DNA from: Anaerostipes rhamnosivorans
Lineage (GTDB): Bacteria; Bacillota; Clostridia; Lachnospirales; Lachnospiraceae
Direction of reading: 5' to 3'
DNA: 64,000 nt
Assembly (NCBI RefSeq): GCF_005280655.1
Contig: NZ_CP040058.1
Span: forward strand, 281,001 to 345,000
This document shows, in pieces, positions 31,366 through 40,082 of this stretch. The position numbers and the translations under genes were made by a program. The notes under the pieces are model-generated. The model ran no database searches and was not told the origin of the DNA. It saw nothing but the letters and a program-made list of their open reading frames with translations. Within the stretch, counting starts at the first letter, position 1, and the number at the start of each line of letters is the position of its first letter.

Positions 31366-33432
31366 ATGAAAAATAAAAATACAAGTGTAAATATCAGTAA
31401 AGATATCATTTGGCCGGTTCTGGCAGGACTGTTGTTTCTGATCGCGGACATTCTGGTATTTTCTATTGATGTGAAGTCAGGTGTGATCCTGGCCTGCTTT
31501 GTGTTCGTTTTTCTGCTGTTTTCTTTGTTTTATTATCCCTACCATAAAAAGAAAATGATGCAGGAAACTATGGACTTTATGTTTGAGCAGAGCCGTGTCC
31601 AGAATCATCTGATCAAGGAACTGCCCCTGCCCTATGTACTCATCGGCGGGGACGGAGATATCATGTGGTATAATCAGGCGTTTGAGAAGATCCTGGATGG
31701 GAAGAGCATATCCAAGCTGCAGCAGATGTTTCCGGAACTGGACAAAAATCTTCTGCCGTCGGAGATGAACCACTCAGTTTCCCATGTAAAAAAAGAGACA
31801 CTGGAGAAGGACCAGGAAAGGACCTGCTTTTATAAGATCGAGTTCGTCAGGATCCAGATGGACAGCCTCATTGATGAGGAGACGGAGAGCAAGTCAAAGC
31901 AGTGGCTCAGGGATCAGTCTATGGTGGCTGCTTACTTTTTTGACCAGACCATGCTCAAGATGTATATGGAGCAGAACGAAAACCAGCGGATGGTGGTGGG
32001 GCTGATCTATATTGACAACTATGAGGAGCTGCTTGACAATGTGGACGAGGTAAAGCAGTCCATGCTTCTGGCGTTAGCCGATCAAAAGATCAACAAGTTT
32101 ATCCAGAATATTTCCGGTATCGTTAAGAAGACGGAGAAGGATAAGTATCTGATCATCTTTCAGCAGAAGTATCTGGAGAAGGTAAAGAAGGAAAAGTTCC
32201 ATATCTTAGAGGAAGTAAAAAGCATCAACCTGGGCAGCAGCGGCAATATGACGCTGAGTATCAGTCTTGGGATCAACGGACAGAGTTATCAGGAGAATTA
32301 CGAGGCAGCGTGTACGGCTATGGATCTAGCCCTGGGCCGCGGCGGTGACCAGGCGGTGATCAAAGACGGTGAAGATATTTCTTACTTTGGGGAAAATGCA
32401 GCCGTGGTGGAGAAAAACACCCGGGTCAAGGCCAGAGTCAAGGCGCATGCGCTGAGAGAGCTTCTGGAATCCAAGGATAACGTGGTCATCATGAGCCACA
32501 AGATACCGGATCCGGATGCCATGGGCGCTGCGGTGGGTCTGTACCGGCTGGGTCTATCTCTGGGAAGAAAAGCCCATATCGTTATGAATGAGGCGACGAT
32601 CTCCGTGCGCCCTATCGTGGAGGAACTTCTGGCGTGTGAGGAATACGATGAGGATATGTTCATTACCAGCGATACGGCTAAGGAGATTACAGACGACAAT
32701 ACACTGCTGATCGTGGTGGATGTGAATCACGCAAGCTATACAGAGTGTGAGGAGCTTCTCGATCAGACCAACACCATAGTCATACTGGATCATCACAGGA
32801 AGGGCAAGGAAACCATCAAATATCCAGTACTCTCTTATATTGAGCCATATGCGTCATCTACCTGTGAGCTGGTAGCGGAGGTTCTGCAGTATATTGCTAC
32901 AAAACCCAAGCTCTTACCAGTGGAGGCCAATGCCATGTATTTTGGCATGCTCATAGACACGGATAACTTTGTCAACAAGACAGGTGTCCGGACATTTGAG
33001 GCCGCGGCCTTTTTAAAGCGCAGCGGAGCCGACTTAAATAAGGTCAGGAAGATGTCCAGGACCAGTCTGGATACCTACAAGATCCGGGCCAAAGCAGTCA
33101 GTGACGCTGAGATTATGTACGGTTCTTTTGCCATTGCCACTTTGGTAGGTATCGGAATCGACAGTCCTACAGTAGTGGGAGCCCAGGTGGCCAACGAGCT
33201 GTTGGATATTGACGGGATCAAGGCATCCTTTGTGCTCACTGGCGTGGAGGAGCGTGTCTATGTCAGCGCCAGGTCCATCGACGAAGTAAATGTCCAGAAG
33301 ATCATGGAACAGTTTGGAGGCGGGGGACATCTGACGGTAGCCGGAGCCCAGATGGTGGATGTATCCCTTTATGACGCAAAACAAATCATCAAAGGAACTC
33401 TGCAGTTTATGAAAGAGGAAGGAGACATATAA
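31366..33432 (+). CDS. gdpP: Membrane c-di-AMP phosphodiesterase GdpP
   Basis: The 688-residue protein has two N-terminal membrane helices (about 14-60), a PAS-like domain (PLPYVLIGGDGDIMWYNQAF), a highly modified GGDEF domain, and a DHH/DHHA1 phosphodiesterase. DHH motifs include SHKIPDPDAMGAAVG, VDVNHASYTE and LDHHRKG; DHHA1 ends GGGGHLTVAGAQM. GdpP hydrolyses c-di-AMP and so controls osmotic and wall balance. The order gdpP-rplI-dnaB is standard in Firmicutes. Confidence 0.96.
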   Translation: MKNKNTSVNISKDIIWPVLAGLLFLIADILVFSIDVKSGVILACFVFVFLLFSLFYYPYHKKKMMQETMDFMFEQSRVQNHLIKELPLPYVLIGGDGDIMWYNQAFEKILDGKSISKLQQMFPELDKNLLPSEMNHSVSHVKKETLEKDQERTCFYKIEFVRIQMDSLIDEETESKSKQWLRDQSMVAAYFFDQTMLKMYMEQNENQRMVVGLIYIDNYEELLDNVDEVKQSMLLALADQKINKFIQNISGIVKKTEKDKYLIIFQQKYLEKVKKEKFHILEEVKSINLGSSGNMTLSISLGINGQSYQENYEAACTAMDLALGRGGDQAVIKDGEDISYFGENAAVVEKNTRVKARVKAHALRELLESKDNVVIMSHKIPDPDAMGAAVGLYRLGLSLGRKAHIVMNEATISVRPIVEELLACEEYDEDMFITSDTAKEITDDNTLLIVVDVNHASYTECEELLDQTNTIVILDHHRKGKETIKYPVLSYIEPYASSTCELVAEVLQYIATKPKLLPVEANAMYFGMLIDTDNFVNKTGVRTFEAAAFLKRSGADLNKVRKMSRTSLDTYKIRAKAVSDAEIMYGSFAIATLVGIGIDSPTVVGAQVANELLDIDGIKASFVLTGVEERVYVSARSIDEVNVQKIMEQFGGGGHLTVAGAQMVDVSLYDAKQIIKGTLQFMKEEGDI

Positions 33433-33433
33433 G

Positions 33434-33880
33434 ATGAAGGTTATTTTATTACAGGATGTAAAAAATGTAGGGAAAAAAGACGATATTATTGACGCAAACG
33501 ACGGATACGCAAGAAATGTGCTCCTGCGCAAGGGGCTTGGTGTGGAGGCAAGCAAGAAAGCAGTCAACGATCTGAAGCTTAAGAAGGCTAATGAAGATAA
33601 ATTAGCAAAAGAAAGATTAGAAGAGGCAAAGAAGTTTGCTGAGGAGCTCAAAGAAAAAGAAGTCATCTTGACAATGAAAGTGGGAGAAGGCGGAAGAACA
33701 TTTGGTGCCGTATCTACAAAAGAGATCGCCGAAGCTGCTAAGAAACAGCTTGGATATGACTTGGACAAAAAGAAGATGCACACAGAGCCGATCAAGACGC
33801 TTGGCGTACACAATGTGGAGGTCAGAGTGCACCCGAAAGTGACTGCCACGTTAAAGGTGAAAGTGAAAGAGGATAAATAA
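33434..33880 (+). CDS. rplI: 50S ribosomal protein L9
   Basis: The 148-residue protein with MKVILLQDVKNVGKKDDIID and NGYARNVLL-like NDGYARNVLLRKG is L9. It starts two bases after the gdpP stop with AAGGAG inside that gene. Confidence 0.98.
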   Translation: MKVILLQDVKNVGKKDDIIDANDGYARNVLLRKGLGVEASKKAVNDLKLKKANEDKLAKERLEEAKKFAEELKEKEVILTMKVGEGGRTFGAVSTKEIAEAAKKQLGYDLDKKKMHTEPIKTLGVHNVEVRVHPKVTATLKVKVKEDK

Positions 33881-33885
33881 AGACA

Positions 33886-35226
33886 ATGGATGAGGCATTT
33901 ATCAAGAAGATACAACCGAACAGCATGGAGGCCGAACAGTCTGTCATCGGAGCGATGATCATGGACCGGGATGCCATCGCTGACGTTTCTGATATTGTCA
34001 CCAAGGAGGATTTCTATCAGAAGCAGAATGGGATCCTCTTTGAGTCCATGTCAGAGCTTTATAAGGAGGGGAAACCGGTTGACTTGGTCACCCTTCAGAA
34101 TAAGCTGAAAGAAAAAGATGTGCCGGAGTCCATGAAAAGCCTGGAATTTATAAGGGATCTCTTAGAGGCTGTACCTACGTCTGCCAATGCCAAGCAGTAT
34201 GCCCAGATCGTCAAGGAGAAGTCTACCTTAAGAAAGCTGATCAGAGTCACCGAGGAGATTACAAAGGACTGTTATCTTGGAAAAGAGGAAGTTCCGCTGA
34301 TCCTGGAGAAGACGGAGAAGGATGTATTCGGGCTTCTGCAGGAGGCCAGCGGCCGTGAAGATTTTGTCTCCATTGACCAGGTAGTACTCAACACGCTGGA
34401 GAGTATAGAGGAAGCGGCAGCGTCCGACGGAAGGATCACAGGGGTTGCCACGGGGTTTGATGACCTTGATTTTAAGCTTACGGGTCTTCATCCGTCAGAG
34501 TTAATCATGGTGGCTGCAAGACCGGCCATGGGTAAGACCGCATTTGTCTTAAACATCGCACAGCATGCGGCGGTGAGGAAGAATGTTCCTACAGCTATTT
34601 TCAGTTTGGAAATGTCCAAGGAGCAGCTGGTGACCCGTATGATCTCCATGGAGGCCATGGTGGATTCCCAGGCGATCCGTACCGGAGAGCTCCAGGAGAC
34701 CGAGTGGGAGAAGATTATGGAGAGTGCCGGTACCATCGGGCGTTCTCCGCTGATCATAGATGATACTCCGGGTATCACGGTGGCGGAACTAAGATCCAAG
34801 TGCCGGCGCTATAAACAGACATACGGTCTGGGCCTGATCATCATTGACTACCTGCAGCTCATGTCAGGCGGTAAAAAGTCAGAGTCCAGACAGCAGGAGA
34901 TCTCCGAGATCTCCCGTTCCCTGAAAGCGCTGGCCAGGGAGATGGATGCCCCGGTTATCGCTCTTTCACAGCTGAGCCGTATGGTAGAGCAGAGGAAGCC
35001 GCCGAAACCGGTCCTGTCTGACCTTAGAGAGTCCGGTTCCATCGAGCAGGATGCCGATGTGGTCATGTTTATTTACAGGGATGATTATTACAATGAGGAC
35101 TCGGAGAAAAAGGGTCTTGCGGAGATCATCGTGGCTAAGCAGAGAAACGGTTCCACCGGAAGTGTGGAGCTTGTCTGGTTAGGCCAGTACACCAAGTTCG
35201 GGAATAAAGAAAAAATCAGGATGTAG
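33886..35226 (+). CDS. dnaB: Replicative DNA helicase DnaB/DnaC
   Basis: The 446-residue protein has the N-terminal primase-interacting domain, Walker A ARPAMGKTAF near residue 212, Walker B LIIIDYLQLM, and the hairpin motif DLRESGSIEQDADVVMF. It unwinds DNA at the fork as a hexamer. Five bases separate it from rplI. Confidence 0.98.
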   Translation: MDEAFIKKIQPNSMEAEQSVIGAMIMDRDAIADVSDIVTKEDFYQKQNGILFESMSELYKEGKPVDLVTLQNKLKEKDVPESMKSLEFIRDLLEAVPTSANAKQYAQIVKEKSTLRKLIRVTEEITKDCYLGKEEVPLILEKTEKDVFGLLQEASGREDFVSIDQVVLNTLESIEEAAASDGRITGVATGFDDLDFKLTGLHPSELIMVAARPAMGKTAFVLNIAQHAAVRKNVPTAIFSLEMSKEQLVTRMISMEAMVDSQAIRTGELQETEWEKIMESAGTIGRSPLIIDDTPGITVAELRSKCRRYKQTYGLGLIIIDYLQLMSGGKKSESRQQEISEISRSLKALAREMDAPVIALSQLSRMVEQRKPPKPVLSDLRESGSIEQDADVVMFIYRDDYYNEDSEKKGLAEIIVAKQRNGSTGSVELVWLGQYTKFGNKEKIRM

Positions 35227-35243
35227 CCTGCAGAATATGTGAG

Positions 35244-35272
35244 AAACCGTCGTCTTTTAGAGGGCGGTTTTT
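35244..35272 (+). terminator. Terminator after dnaB
   Basis: AAACCG (35244-35249) pairs with CGGTTT (35265-35270) as the base of an imperfect stem, followed by TTC. Confidence 0.7.
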
Positions 35273-35273
35273 C

Positions 35274-35303
35274 TTGTCCGCAAAAGTACTCCCACCTTAT
35301 AAT
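35274..35303 (+). promoter_or_regulatory. Promoter of the MerR-family gene
   Basis: TTGTCC (35274-35279), 18 bp, TATAAT (35298-35303), directly behind the dnaB terminator. Confidence 0.65.
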
Positions 35304-35327
35304 AAGTAAGAAGAAAGGAAGGGACTT

Positions 35328-35867
35328 ATGAAGGAAAAAAGACGAATGATTTCTGAAGCGGCCAAAGAATTAGGGTTAGAAACCTATACTCTGAGGGCCT
35401 GGGAGGAAGAGCTGAAACTTAATATTCCGCGGAATGACAAAGGCTACCGTTACTATGGGGAAAAAGAATTACATACATTTATGAAGATCCGTGATATGAG
35501 GGATGAGGGTATGAGCATGGATGAAATCAAAGAAGCTCTGCCGAAGAATGTCATTCCTTTTCCCGCAGGCGGGAGCAGTGTGGGTCCGCAGGATAAAATG
35601 GAGCAGTTCCAAAGTGTTATGGTTAAGATTATGGGACGAGCTTTAAATGAGCAGAAAAACCAGCTGAGCAGGGACATTGGGGATCAGGTCTCCAGGCAGG
35701 TGGCAAAAGAGATGGATTACCAGTTCCGTCAGAAGGAGGAGTCAGAAGAAAAGCGGTTCCAAAAAATTGATGAGTTGATCCGTCTGCAGCAGCAAAGCCG
35801 GGAAGAGATCGCAGCTACAAAAGAAAGAGGCTTCTTTTTCAAAAAGAAAAAAAGAAACCGCGAATAA
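35328..35867 (+). CDS. MerR-family DNA-binding protein with C-terminal coiled coil
   Basis: The 179-residue protein has an N-terminal MerR winged helix (MISEAAKELGLETYTLRAWE, RNDKGYRYYGEKEL). A long charged coiled coil (about 100-165) and a basic tail GFFFKKKKRN follow. There are no effector-site cysteines, so it is not a metal or oxidative sensor. The layout resembles small chromosome-associated MerR proteins of Firmicutes such as RacA, but the similarity is only architectural. Confidence 0.85.
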   Translation: MKEKRRMISEAAKELGLETYTLRAWEEELKLNIPRNDKGYRYYGEKELHTFMKIRDMRDEGMSMDEIKEALPKNVIPFPAGGSSVGPQDKMEQFQSVMVKIMGRALNEQKNQLSRDIGDQVSRQVAKEMDYQFRQKEESEEKRFQKIDELIRLQQQSREEIAATKERGFFFKKKKRNRE

Positions 35868-35892
35868 AAATATTAAATGACTTTTTAAAACA

Positions 35893-35922
35893 AAAAAGAG
35901 ATGCCTTTTGGCATCTCTTTTT
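35893..35922. terminator. Bidirectional terminator between MerR gene and ferredoxin
   Basis: AAAAAGAGATGCC (35893-35905) and GGCATCTCTTTTT (35910-35922) pair perfectly over a TTTT loop; A and T flanks make it work in both directions for the convergent genes. Confidence 0.92.
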
Positions 35923-35931
35923 ATGTACCGA

Positions 35932-36102
35932 TTATTCCTGGCTGATAGCGCCAGTTGGACATCCGTCTGCGCAAGCTCCGCAGTCTAAGCATGTATCTGC
36001 GTCGATTACGTACTGTCCGTCCCCTTCGCTGATAGCTCCTGCCGGGCAAGTTCCTTCGCAAGCTCCGCAAGAGATACAAGCGTCTGAAATTACATATGCC
36101 AT
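35932..36102 (-). CDS. 2[4Fe-4S] ferredoxin, 56 residues
   Basis: Minus-strand ATG at 36102 follows AAAGGAGG and the frame ends at 35932. The protein has the two clostridial ferredoxin motifs CISCGACEGTCP and CLDCGACADGCP in a 56-residue frame starting MAYVISDACIS. It is a low-potential electron carrier of anaerobic metabolism. Its own promoter is at 36169-36197 and a GC hairpin at 36139-36153 lies in its leader. Confidence 0.96.
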   Translation of the reverse strand: MAYVISDACISCGACEGTCPAGAISEGDGQYVIDADTCLDCGACADGCPTGAISQE

Positions 36103-36138
36103 ATCTATGTTCCTCCTTTAGAAAGTTGTGTATGAAAT

Positions 36139-36197
36139 GGCGGGTGACCCGCCTTCCAGGTACTTTTCATTTTAATATACTTAATATACAATATCAA
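36139..36197 (-). promoter_or_regulatory. Ferredoxin promoter and leader hairpin
   Basis: On the minus strand TTGATA (36192-36197), 17 bp, TAAAAT (36169-36174). GGCGGGT/ACCCGCC (36139-36153) forms a tight stem-loop in the 5' leader, which may stabilise the mRNA. Confidence 0.75.
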
Positions 36198-36215
36198 GGG
36201 AATTCCCATGAATTA

Positions 36216-36279
36216 TTGTATTTTTAACTGTAATGTATTATACTAAATGAGATTCTTCCCCGTAGGTTTTATAGGGAAG
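36216..36279 (+). promoter_or_regulatory. Promoter and leader hairpin of the DUF1858 gene
   Basis: TTGTAT (36216-36221), 17 bp, TATACT (36239-36244). TCTTCCC and GGGAAGA (36252-36279) pair in the leader RNA. The region is divergent with the ferredoxin promoter. Confidence 0.65.
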
Positions 36280-36311
36280 AGGATCGATTGTTAAGAATGG
36301 AGGTAACGTCA

Positions 36312-36521
36312 ATGAATACAATCACAAAGGACATGGTAATCGGTGATCTGCTGGCCCTTGACCAGAATTTCGCGGCCATCTTAATGGCATCCGGCATGCA
36401 CTGTGTAGGCTGCCCGTCTTCCCAGGGCGAGACACTGGAAGAAGCGGCTTTCGTTCATGGCATGAATGTGGATGAACTGCTTGGAAGACTAAATGAATAT
36501 ATGGAGACAAAACAGGCTTAA
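36312..36521 (+). CDS. DUF1858 redox-disulfide protein
   Basis: The 69-residue protein has the hydrid-cluster-associated DUF1858 fold: TKDMVIGDLLALDQNFAAIL, then MASGMHCVGCPSSQGETLEE with the conserved CxxC pair. Proteins of this family are presumed thiol or cluster redox partners. The start is ATG 36312 after ATGGAGG; the frame's ATG at 36288 is upstream of that site. The divergent ferredoxin may be functionally related. Confidence 0.9.
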   Translation: MNTITKDMVIGDLLALDQNFAAILMASGMHCVGCPSSQGETLEEAAFVHGMNVDELLGRLNEYMETKQA

Positions 36522-36543
36522 TGCTCTGTCGCCATAAGGCTTA

Positions 36544-36590
36544 GAGGACAACCCTCGGAATGATGATTCTGGGGATTGTCCTCTTTTTTT
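36544..36590 (+). terminator. Terminator after the DUF1858 gene
   Basis: GAGGACAA and TTGTCCTC close a stem starting at 36544 and ending near 36583, followed by a run of seven T that continues into repeat copy C. Confidence 0.88.
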
Positions 36591-36670
36591 GTTCCATAGG
36601 AAAGTTCTTTGAACCTCCCTATGGAACAAAAAAGCGTTACGAGACGTTGCGCAAAGGTATTGCGCATGCT
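36585..36670. repeat. Dispersed hairpin element, copy C
   Basis: GTTCCATAGG (36591-36600) and CCTATGGAAC (36618-36627) with inner GTTC-TTT-GAAC are identical to copy B. After AAAAAAG the copy diverges: the ATGCACACAAATG box is absent, and TTGCGCA...TTGCGCA direct repeats lie at about 36647-36666 instead. This separates the conserved hairpin from the variable tail. Confidence 0.72.
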
Positions 36671-36713
36671 TGTGATGAGCAATCCAATGAGCAACTTTGG
36701 GACCCAATTCAGA

Positions 36714-36743
36714 TTGTTTTAGTGGGTATTACAGGGTTACAAT
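36714..36743 (+). promoter_or_regulatory. Candidate promoter of the PTS-Dha operon
   Basis: TTGTTT (36714-36719), 18 bp, TACAAT (36738-36743). Confidence 0.5.
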
Positions 36744-36794
36744 TTAAGAGTAATAAGAACGAAATGAAAATAAAAAGAAAAGGAGTGATAATGT

Positions 36795-37259
36795 TTGAAA
36801 CGCGACATGATTTACAAAGAGCTGATTCAGCTGGATATGGAAGCGGCCGACACCGATGACTTTTTTAATAAGATGGCTGCGAAACTAGAAGAGCTCGGTT
36901 TTGTAAAGGATTCGTTTGTGGATGCAATCAAGACAAGAGAGAAAAACTTCCCGACGGCACTTGCTGTAGAGCCGTATCCGGTAGCGATCCCTCATGCAGA
37001 CCCGGAACATATCCTGAAGCCTTTTATTGCGCCAGTCAGGTTAAAGGAACCGATTAAATGGTGCGAGATGGCAGCAAACGATGTGGAACACGATGTGAGG
37101 TTTGTCTTTATGCTGGGCTTCAAGCGGTCCGATGAACATGTGGAACTGCTTCAAGTGCTGGTGGCCAATTTCCAGGATGAAGATCTGATGAAACGTCTTA
37201 TGGAAGCCAAGACAAAAGAAGAGTACATGGAAGCGATCCTTTCTATGGAAGGATTATAA
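36795..37259 (+). CDS. PTS EIIA component, fructose/galactitol type
   Basis: The 154-residue protein has the PTS_EIIA_2 fold with phospho-accepting His67 in VAIPHADPEHI. It passes phosphate from HPr to EIIB. The start appears to be TTG 36795 after AGGAG (36781-36785). The ATG at 36791 that overlaps it is in another frame and gives only a 22-codon peptide (MFETRHD...). A downstream ATG at 36807 is the alternative. First gene of the operon. Confidence 0.88.
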   Translation: MKRDMIYKELIQLDMEAADTDDFFNKMAAKLEELGFVKDSFVDAIKTREKNFPTALAVEPYPVAIPHADPEHILKPFIAPVRLKEPIKWCEMAANDVEHDVRFVFMLGFKRSDEHVELLQVLVANFQDEDLMKRLMEAKTKEEYMEAILSMEGL

Positions 37260-37316
37260 GTATCAAATGAAAGTAAATACAATTAGGGGATTATCTCAAG
37301 AAAGGAAATAAAAATT

Positions 37317-37592
37317 ATGAAAAAGATTATTGTGGCATGTGGAAGCGGAGTAGCAACATCTCAGACAGTGGCGAGCAAGGTAAACCGTTTATTAAAGGAG
37401 AATAAGGTAGACGCACAGGTGGAAGCCGTAGACTTAAAGTCTGTGGACCGTTATATGGATTCCAGTGCAGCATATATCGCTATCACTAAGATTGACAAGG
37501 AATACCCGATCCCGGTTATCAACGGTATCGCATTCTTAACCGGTGTGGGACAGGATGCCGAGCTTCAGAAGCTGATCGACGCCTGCAAGTAA
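37317..37592 (+). CDS. PTS EIIB component, galactitol type
   Basis: The 91-residue protein MKKIIVACGSGVATSQTVAS carries the phosphocysteine Cys8 in CGSGVATS, typical of GatB. It transfers phosphate to the incoming polyol. It starts at ATG 37317 with an AAAGGA site. Confidence 0.93.
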   Translation: MKKIIVACGSGVATSQTVASKVNRLLKENKVDAQVEAVDLKSVDRYMDSSAAYIAITKIDKEYPIPVINGIAFLTGVGQDAELQKLIDACK

Positions 37593-37645
37593 GAGAATGG
37601 AGAACTACAAAAGACACATTGTAAGAGGATGAAAGGAGAGATTGT

Positions 37646-39019
37646 ATGCAAGCATTAAGTTCAGTTGTCAATTATCTATTAAGTTTGGGGGCGGCGATTT
37701 TTGTGCCGATCATTATCATTATCGCCGGACTGATCGTAAGGATGAAGGTGAAGGATGCGGTTTCCGCCGGTATCACACTCGGGGTGGCGTTTACAGGAAT
37801 GACAATGCTCATTTCCTTCATGACGGATACCATCAGCCCAGCGGCTCAGGCCATGTTAAAATCAACCGGTATTTCACTGCCTATCGTGGATGGAGGCTGG
37901 ACCACCATGTCAACCATATCCTGGTCCTGGCCGTATGCGTTTTTAATGTTCCCGCTGTTGATCATCATCAATGTCATCATGCTGGTCATTAACAAAACAA
38001 ATACATTCAACGCCGATCTTTGGAATGTATGGGGTAAGATTTTTACTGCCGTTGCCGTTGTAGCCATCACAAAACCTCATTTTGGAGGGGCAGGATCCAT
38101 TGCCTGCGCATTTGTGGTAGCAGCTATCCAGATCATTTTTGAGCTGAAAGCGGCAGATATGCATCAGCACAGAATCGAGAAGCTTTCCGGAATTCCGGGT
38201 GTAACCTGTACCCATAAGATGACCTTCCTGGCAGCTGTCATGTATCCGATCGACTGTATTTTAAAGAAAGTACCTGCATTAAACAAACAGTTTGACGCAG
38301 CGGCATTAAAAGATAAAGTTGGTATTTTTGCAGAGAACCATATCCTTGGATTCATTCTTGGTATTATTTTCGGAGTTCTCGCTAGATACAGTGTAGCAGA
38401 TACTCTGACCCTGGCGATTAAGGCAGCGACAGCGCTGACTCTGTTCCCGGTTATCACAAAATACTTTATGCAGGCATTGGCTCCGATATCTGAGGCAGTC
38501 AGTGACTTCATGAATAAGAAGTTCTCAGGAAGAACGCTTGTGGTAGGGCTTGACTGGCCGTTCCTCGGAGGATCCAATGAGATATGGCTGGCAGTGATCT
38601 ACTCTGTGCCGATCACATTATTATTCTCTATGTTCCTGCCGGGAAATGAAATCCTTCCGTTTGCAGGTATCATCAACCTTGCACTTGCCGTACCAGCATT
38701 CCTTGTTACCGGAGGAAACCTGATCCGTATGATTATTCTCTGCACCGTCTTCGCGCCGGTATTCTTATGGGTTGGTACTGCGTTCGCGCCGTTTATGACT
38801 GACCTTGCAAGGACAACAGGAGCAGTATCTCTGAAAGCGGGAGAGATGATCTCCAACAGTTCCATTGATGGACCGATCCAGACTTACGCTTTCTCCCATG
38901 TATTTAAGGTACTGGACGGAAACTTTATTCCGCTGGCCATCCTGGTCGTCTGGGTGATCTGTTTTGTACTCTACTACAGAAGCCTTAGCAAAGAAGCACA
39001 GCAGGAAACAAACAACTAA
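37646..39019 (+). CDS. PTS EIIC permease, galactitol type
   Basis: The 457-residue membrane protein resembles GatC, with about ten helices, an N-terminal LSLGAAIFVPIIIIIAGLIV and a DWPFLGGSNEIWLAVIYSVP region near the substrate site. It imports and phosphorylates a polyol or ketose together with EIIA and EIIB. Substrate range in this family is wide: galactitol, ribitol, arabitol, and several tetroses or unknown sugars. Confidence 0.92.
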   Translation: MQALSSVVNYLLSLGAAIFVPIIIIIAGLIVRMKVKDAVSAGITLGVAFTGMTMLISFMTDTISPAAQAMLKSTGISLPIVDGGWTTMSTISWSWPYAFLMFPLLIIINVIMLVINKTNTFNADLWNVWGKIFTAVAVVAITKPHFGGAGSIACAFVVAAIQIIFELKAADMHQHRIEKLSGIPGVTCTHKMTFLAAVMYPIDCILKKVPALNKQFDAAALKDKVGIFAENHILGFILGIIFGVLARYSVADTLTLAIKAATALTLFPVITKYFMQALAPISEAVSDFMNKKFSGRTLVVGLDWPFLGGSNEIWLAVIYSVPITLLFSMFLPGNEILPFAGIINLALAVPAFLVTGGNLIRMIILCTVFAPVFLWVGTAFAPFMTDLARTTGAVSLKAGEMISNSSIDGPIQTYAFSHVFKVLDGNFIPLAILVVWVICFVLYYRSLSKEAQQETNN

Positions 39020-39049
39020 ACGTTTTAGACATAGAAAAGGGGAAGAATT

Positions 39050-40054
39050 ATGCAGAGGTTTGTCAATGATCCGGATTACGTCGTAGAAGATATGCTCAAA
39101 GGGTTTTTAAAAGCCCACGGAGATCTTGTCGCGAAGTCTGAGGCCAATGACCGTGTGGTAAAATACATAAATACACCGGTGGAAGGAAAGGTCGGACTGG
39201 TAACAGGCGGCGGCAGCGGACATGAACCTGCTTTTCTTGGCTATGTCGGAAAGAATATGGTGGATGCTGTGGCAGTCGGCGAAGTTTTCTCTTCGCCGTC
39301 CGCCCAGGCATTCTATGACGCATTTATGGAGGCGGACGCTGGAGAAGGCGTGGCCTGTCTGTTCGGAAACTATGCCGGAGACAACATGAATGTAAAGATG
39401 GCTGTCCGAAAAGCTAAAAAAGCCGGCGTCACTGTAAAATATGTAACCGCAAACGATGATGTGGCCTCATCTCCGAAAGAAACGAAAGAAAAACGCCACG
39501 GTATCGCAGGCGGCGTTTTTATGTGGAAGATCGGGGGAGCCAGAGCCGCGATGGGAGGCAGCCTGGATGAGGTGATCGCTTCTGCTCAGAAAGCTGTGGA
39601 CAACACAAGAAGCATCTGTGTGGGATTAAGTCCATGTGCTATACCGGCTGTAGGGCATCCGAATTTCCAGATTGAAGAAGGAACCATGGAAGTGGGTATC
39701 GGACATCACGGGGAGCCGGGCATCAACGTTCAGGAACTAGAGCCTGCCAAGAAGGTCGCCAGGAATATGGCGGAGACCGTAGTGGAGGATCTGGAGATAA
39801 AAGACGGAGAAGAGGCGGCAGTGCTGCTTTCTGGTCTCGGCGCAACTCCGGTGATGGAATTATATGTACTGTATGATGAGATTGAAGCGTACTTGAGAGA
39901 AAGAGGGATTTCCGTTTATAAAGTTTTGATCGGAGACTATGTGACTTCACTTGATATGAACGGAGCTGCTCTGACCATTATGCGGCTGGATGACGAATTA
40001 AAAGAACTGCTGGACCATGAGGCAAAGTCACCGGGCATTGAGGTCAGCAAGTAG
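39050..40054 (+). CDS. Dihydroxyacetone kinase subunit DhaK, paralogue 1
   Basis: The 334-residue protein has the DhaK nucleophile-binding pattern TGGGSGHEP (52-60), GNYAGD (Asp111) and the substrate-binding histidine His220 in GIGHHGEPG. The ketose is covalently held as a hemiaminal on that His. It needs a DhaL partner; the DhaL at 43864 is the only one in view. Its neighbours are a PTS permease and an activator. Confidence 0.93.
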   Translation: MQRFVNDPDYVVEDMLKGFLKAHGDLVAKSEANDRVVKYINTPVEGKVGLVTGGGSGHEPAFLGYVGKNMVDAVAVGEVFSSPSAQAFYDAFMEADAGEGVACLFGNYAGDNMNVKMAVRKAKKAGVTVKYVTANDDVASSPKETKEKRHGIAGGVFMWKIGGARAAMGGSLDEVIASAQKAVDNTRSICVGLSPCAIPAVGHPNFQIEEGTMEVGIGHHGEPGINVQELEPAKKVARNMAETVVEDLEIKDGEEAAVLLSGLGATPVMELYVLYDEIEAYLRERGISVYKVLIGDYVTSLDMNGAALTIMRLDDELKELLDHEAKSPGIEVSK

Positions 40055-40082
40055 CAGCAGATACGATGAAAGAGGGATTCTA

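Noticed and set aside
36560..36859. 99-codon frame over repeat copy C and the start of EIIA
   Set aside because: It crosses a terminator and the hairpin element and ends within EIIA in another frame.
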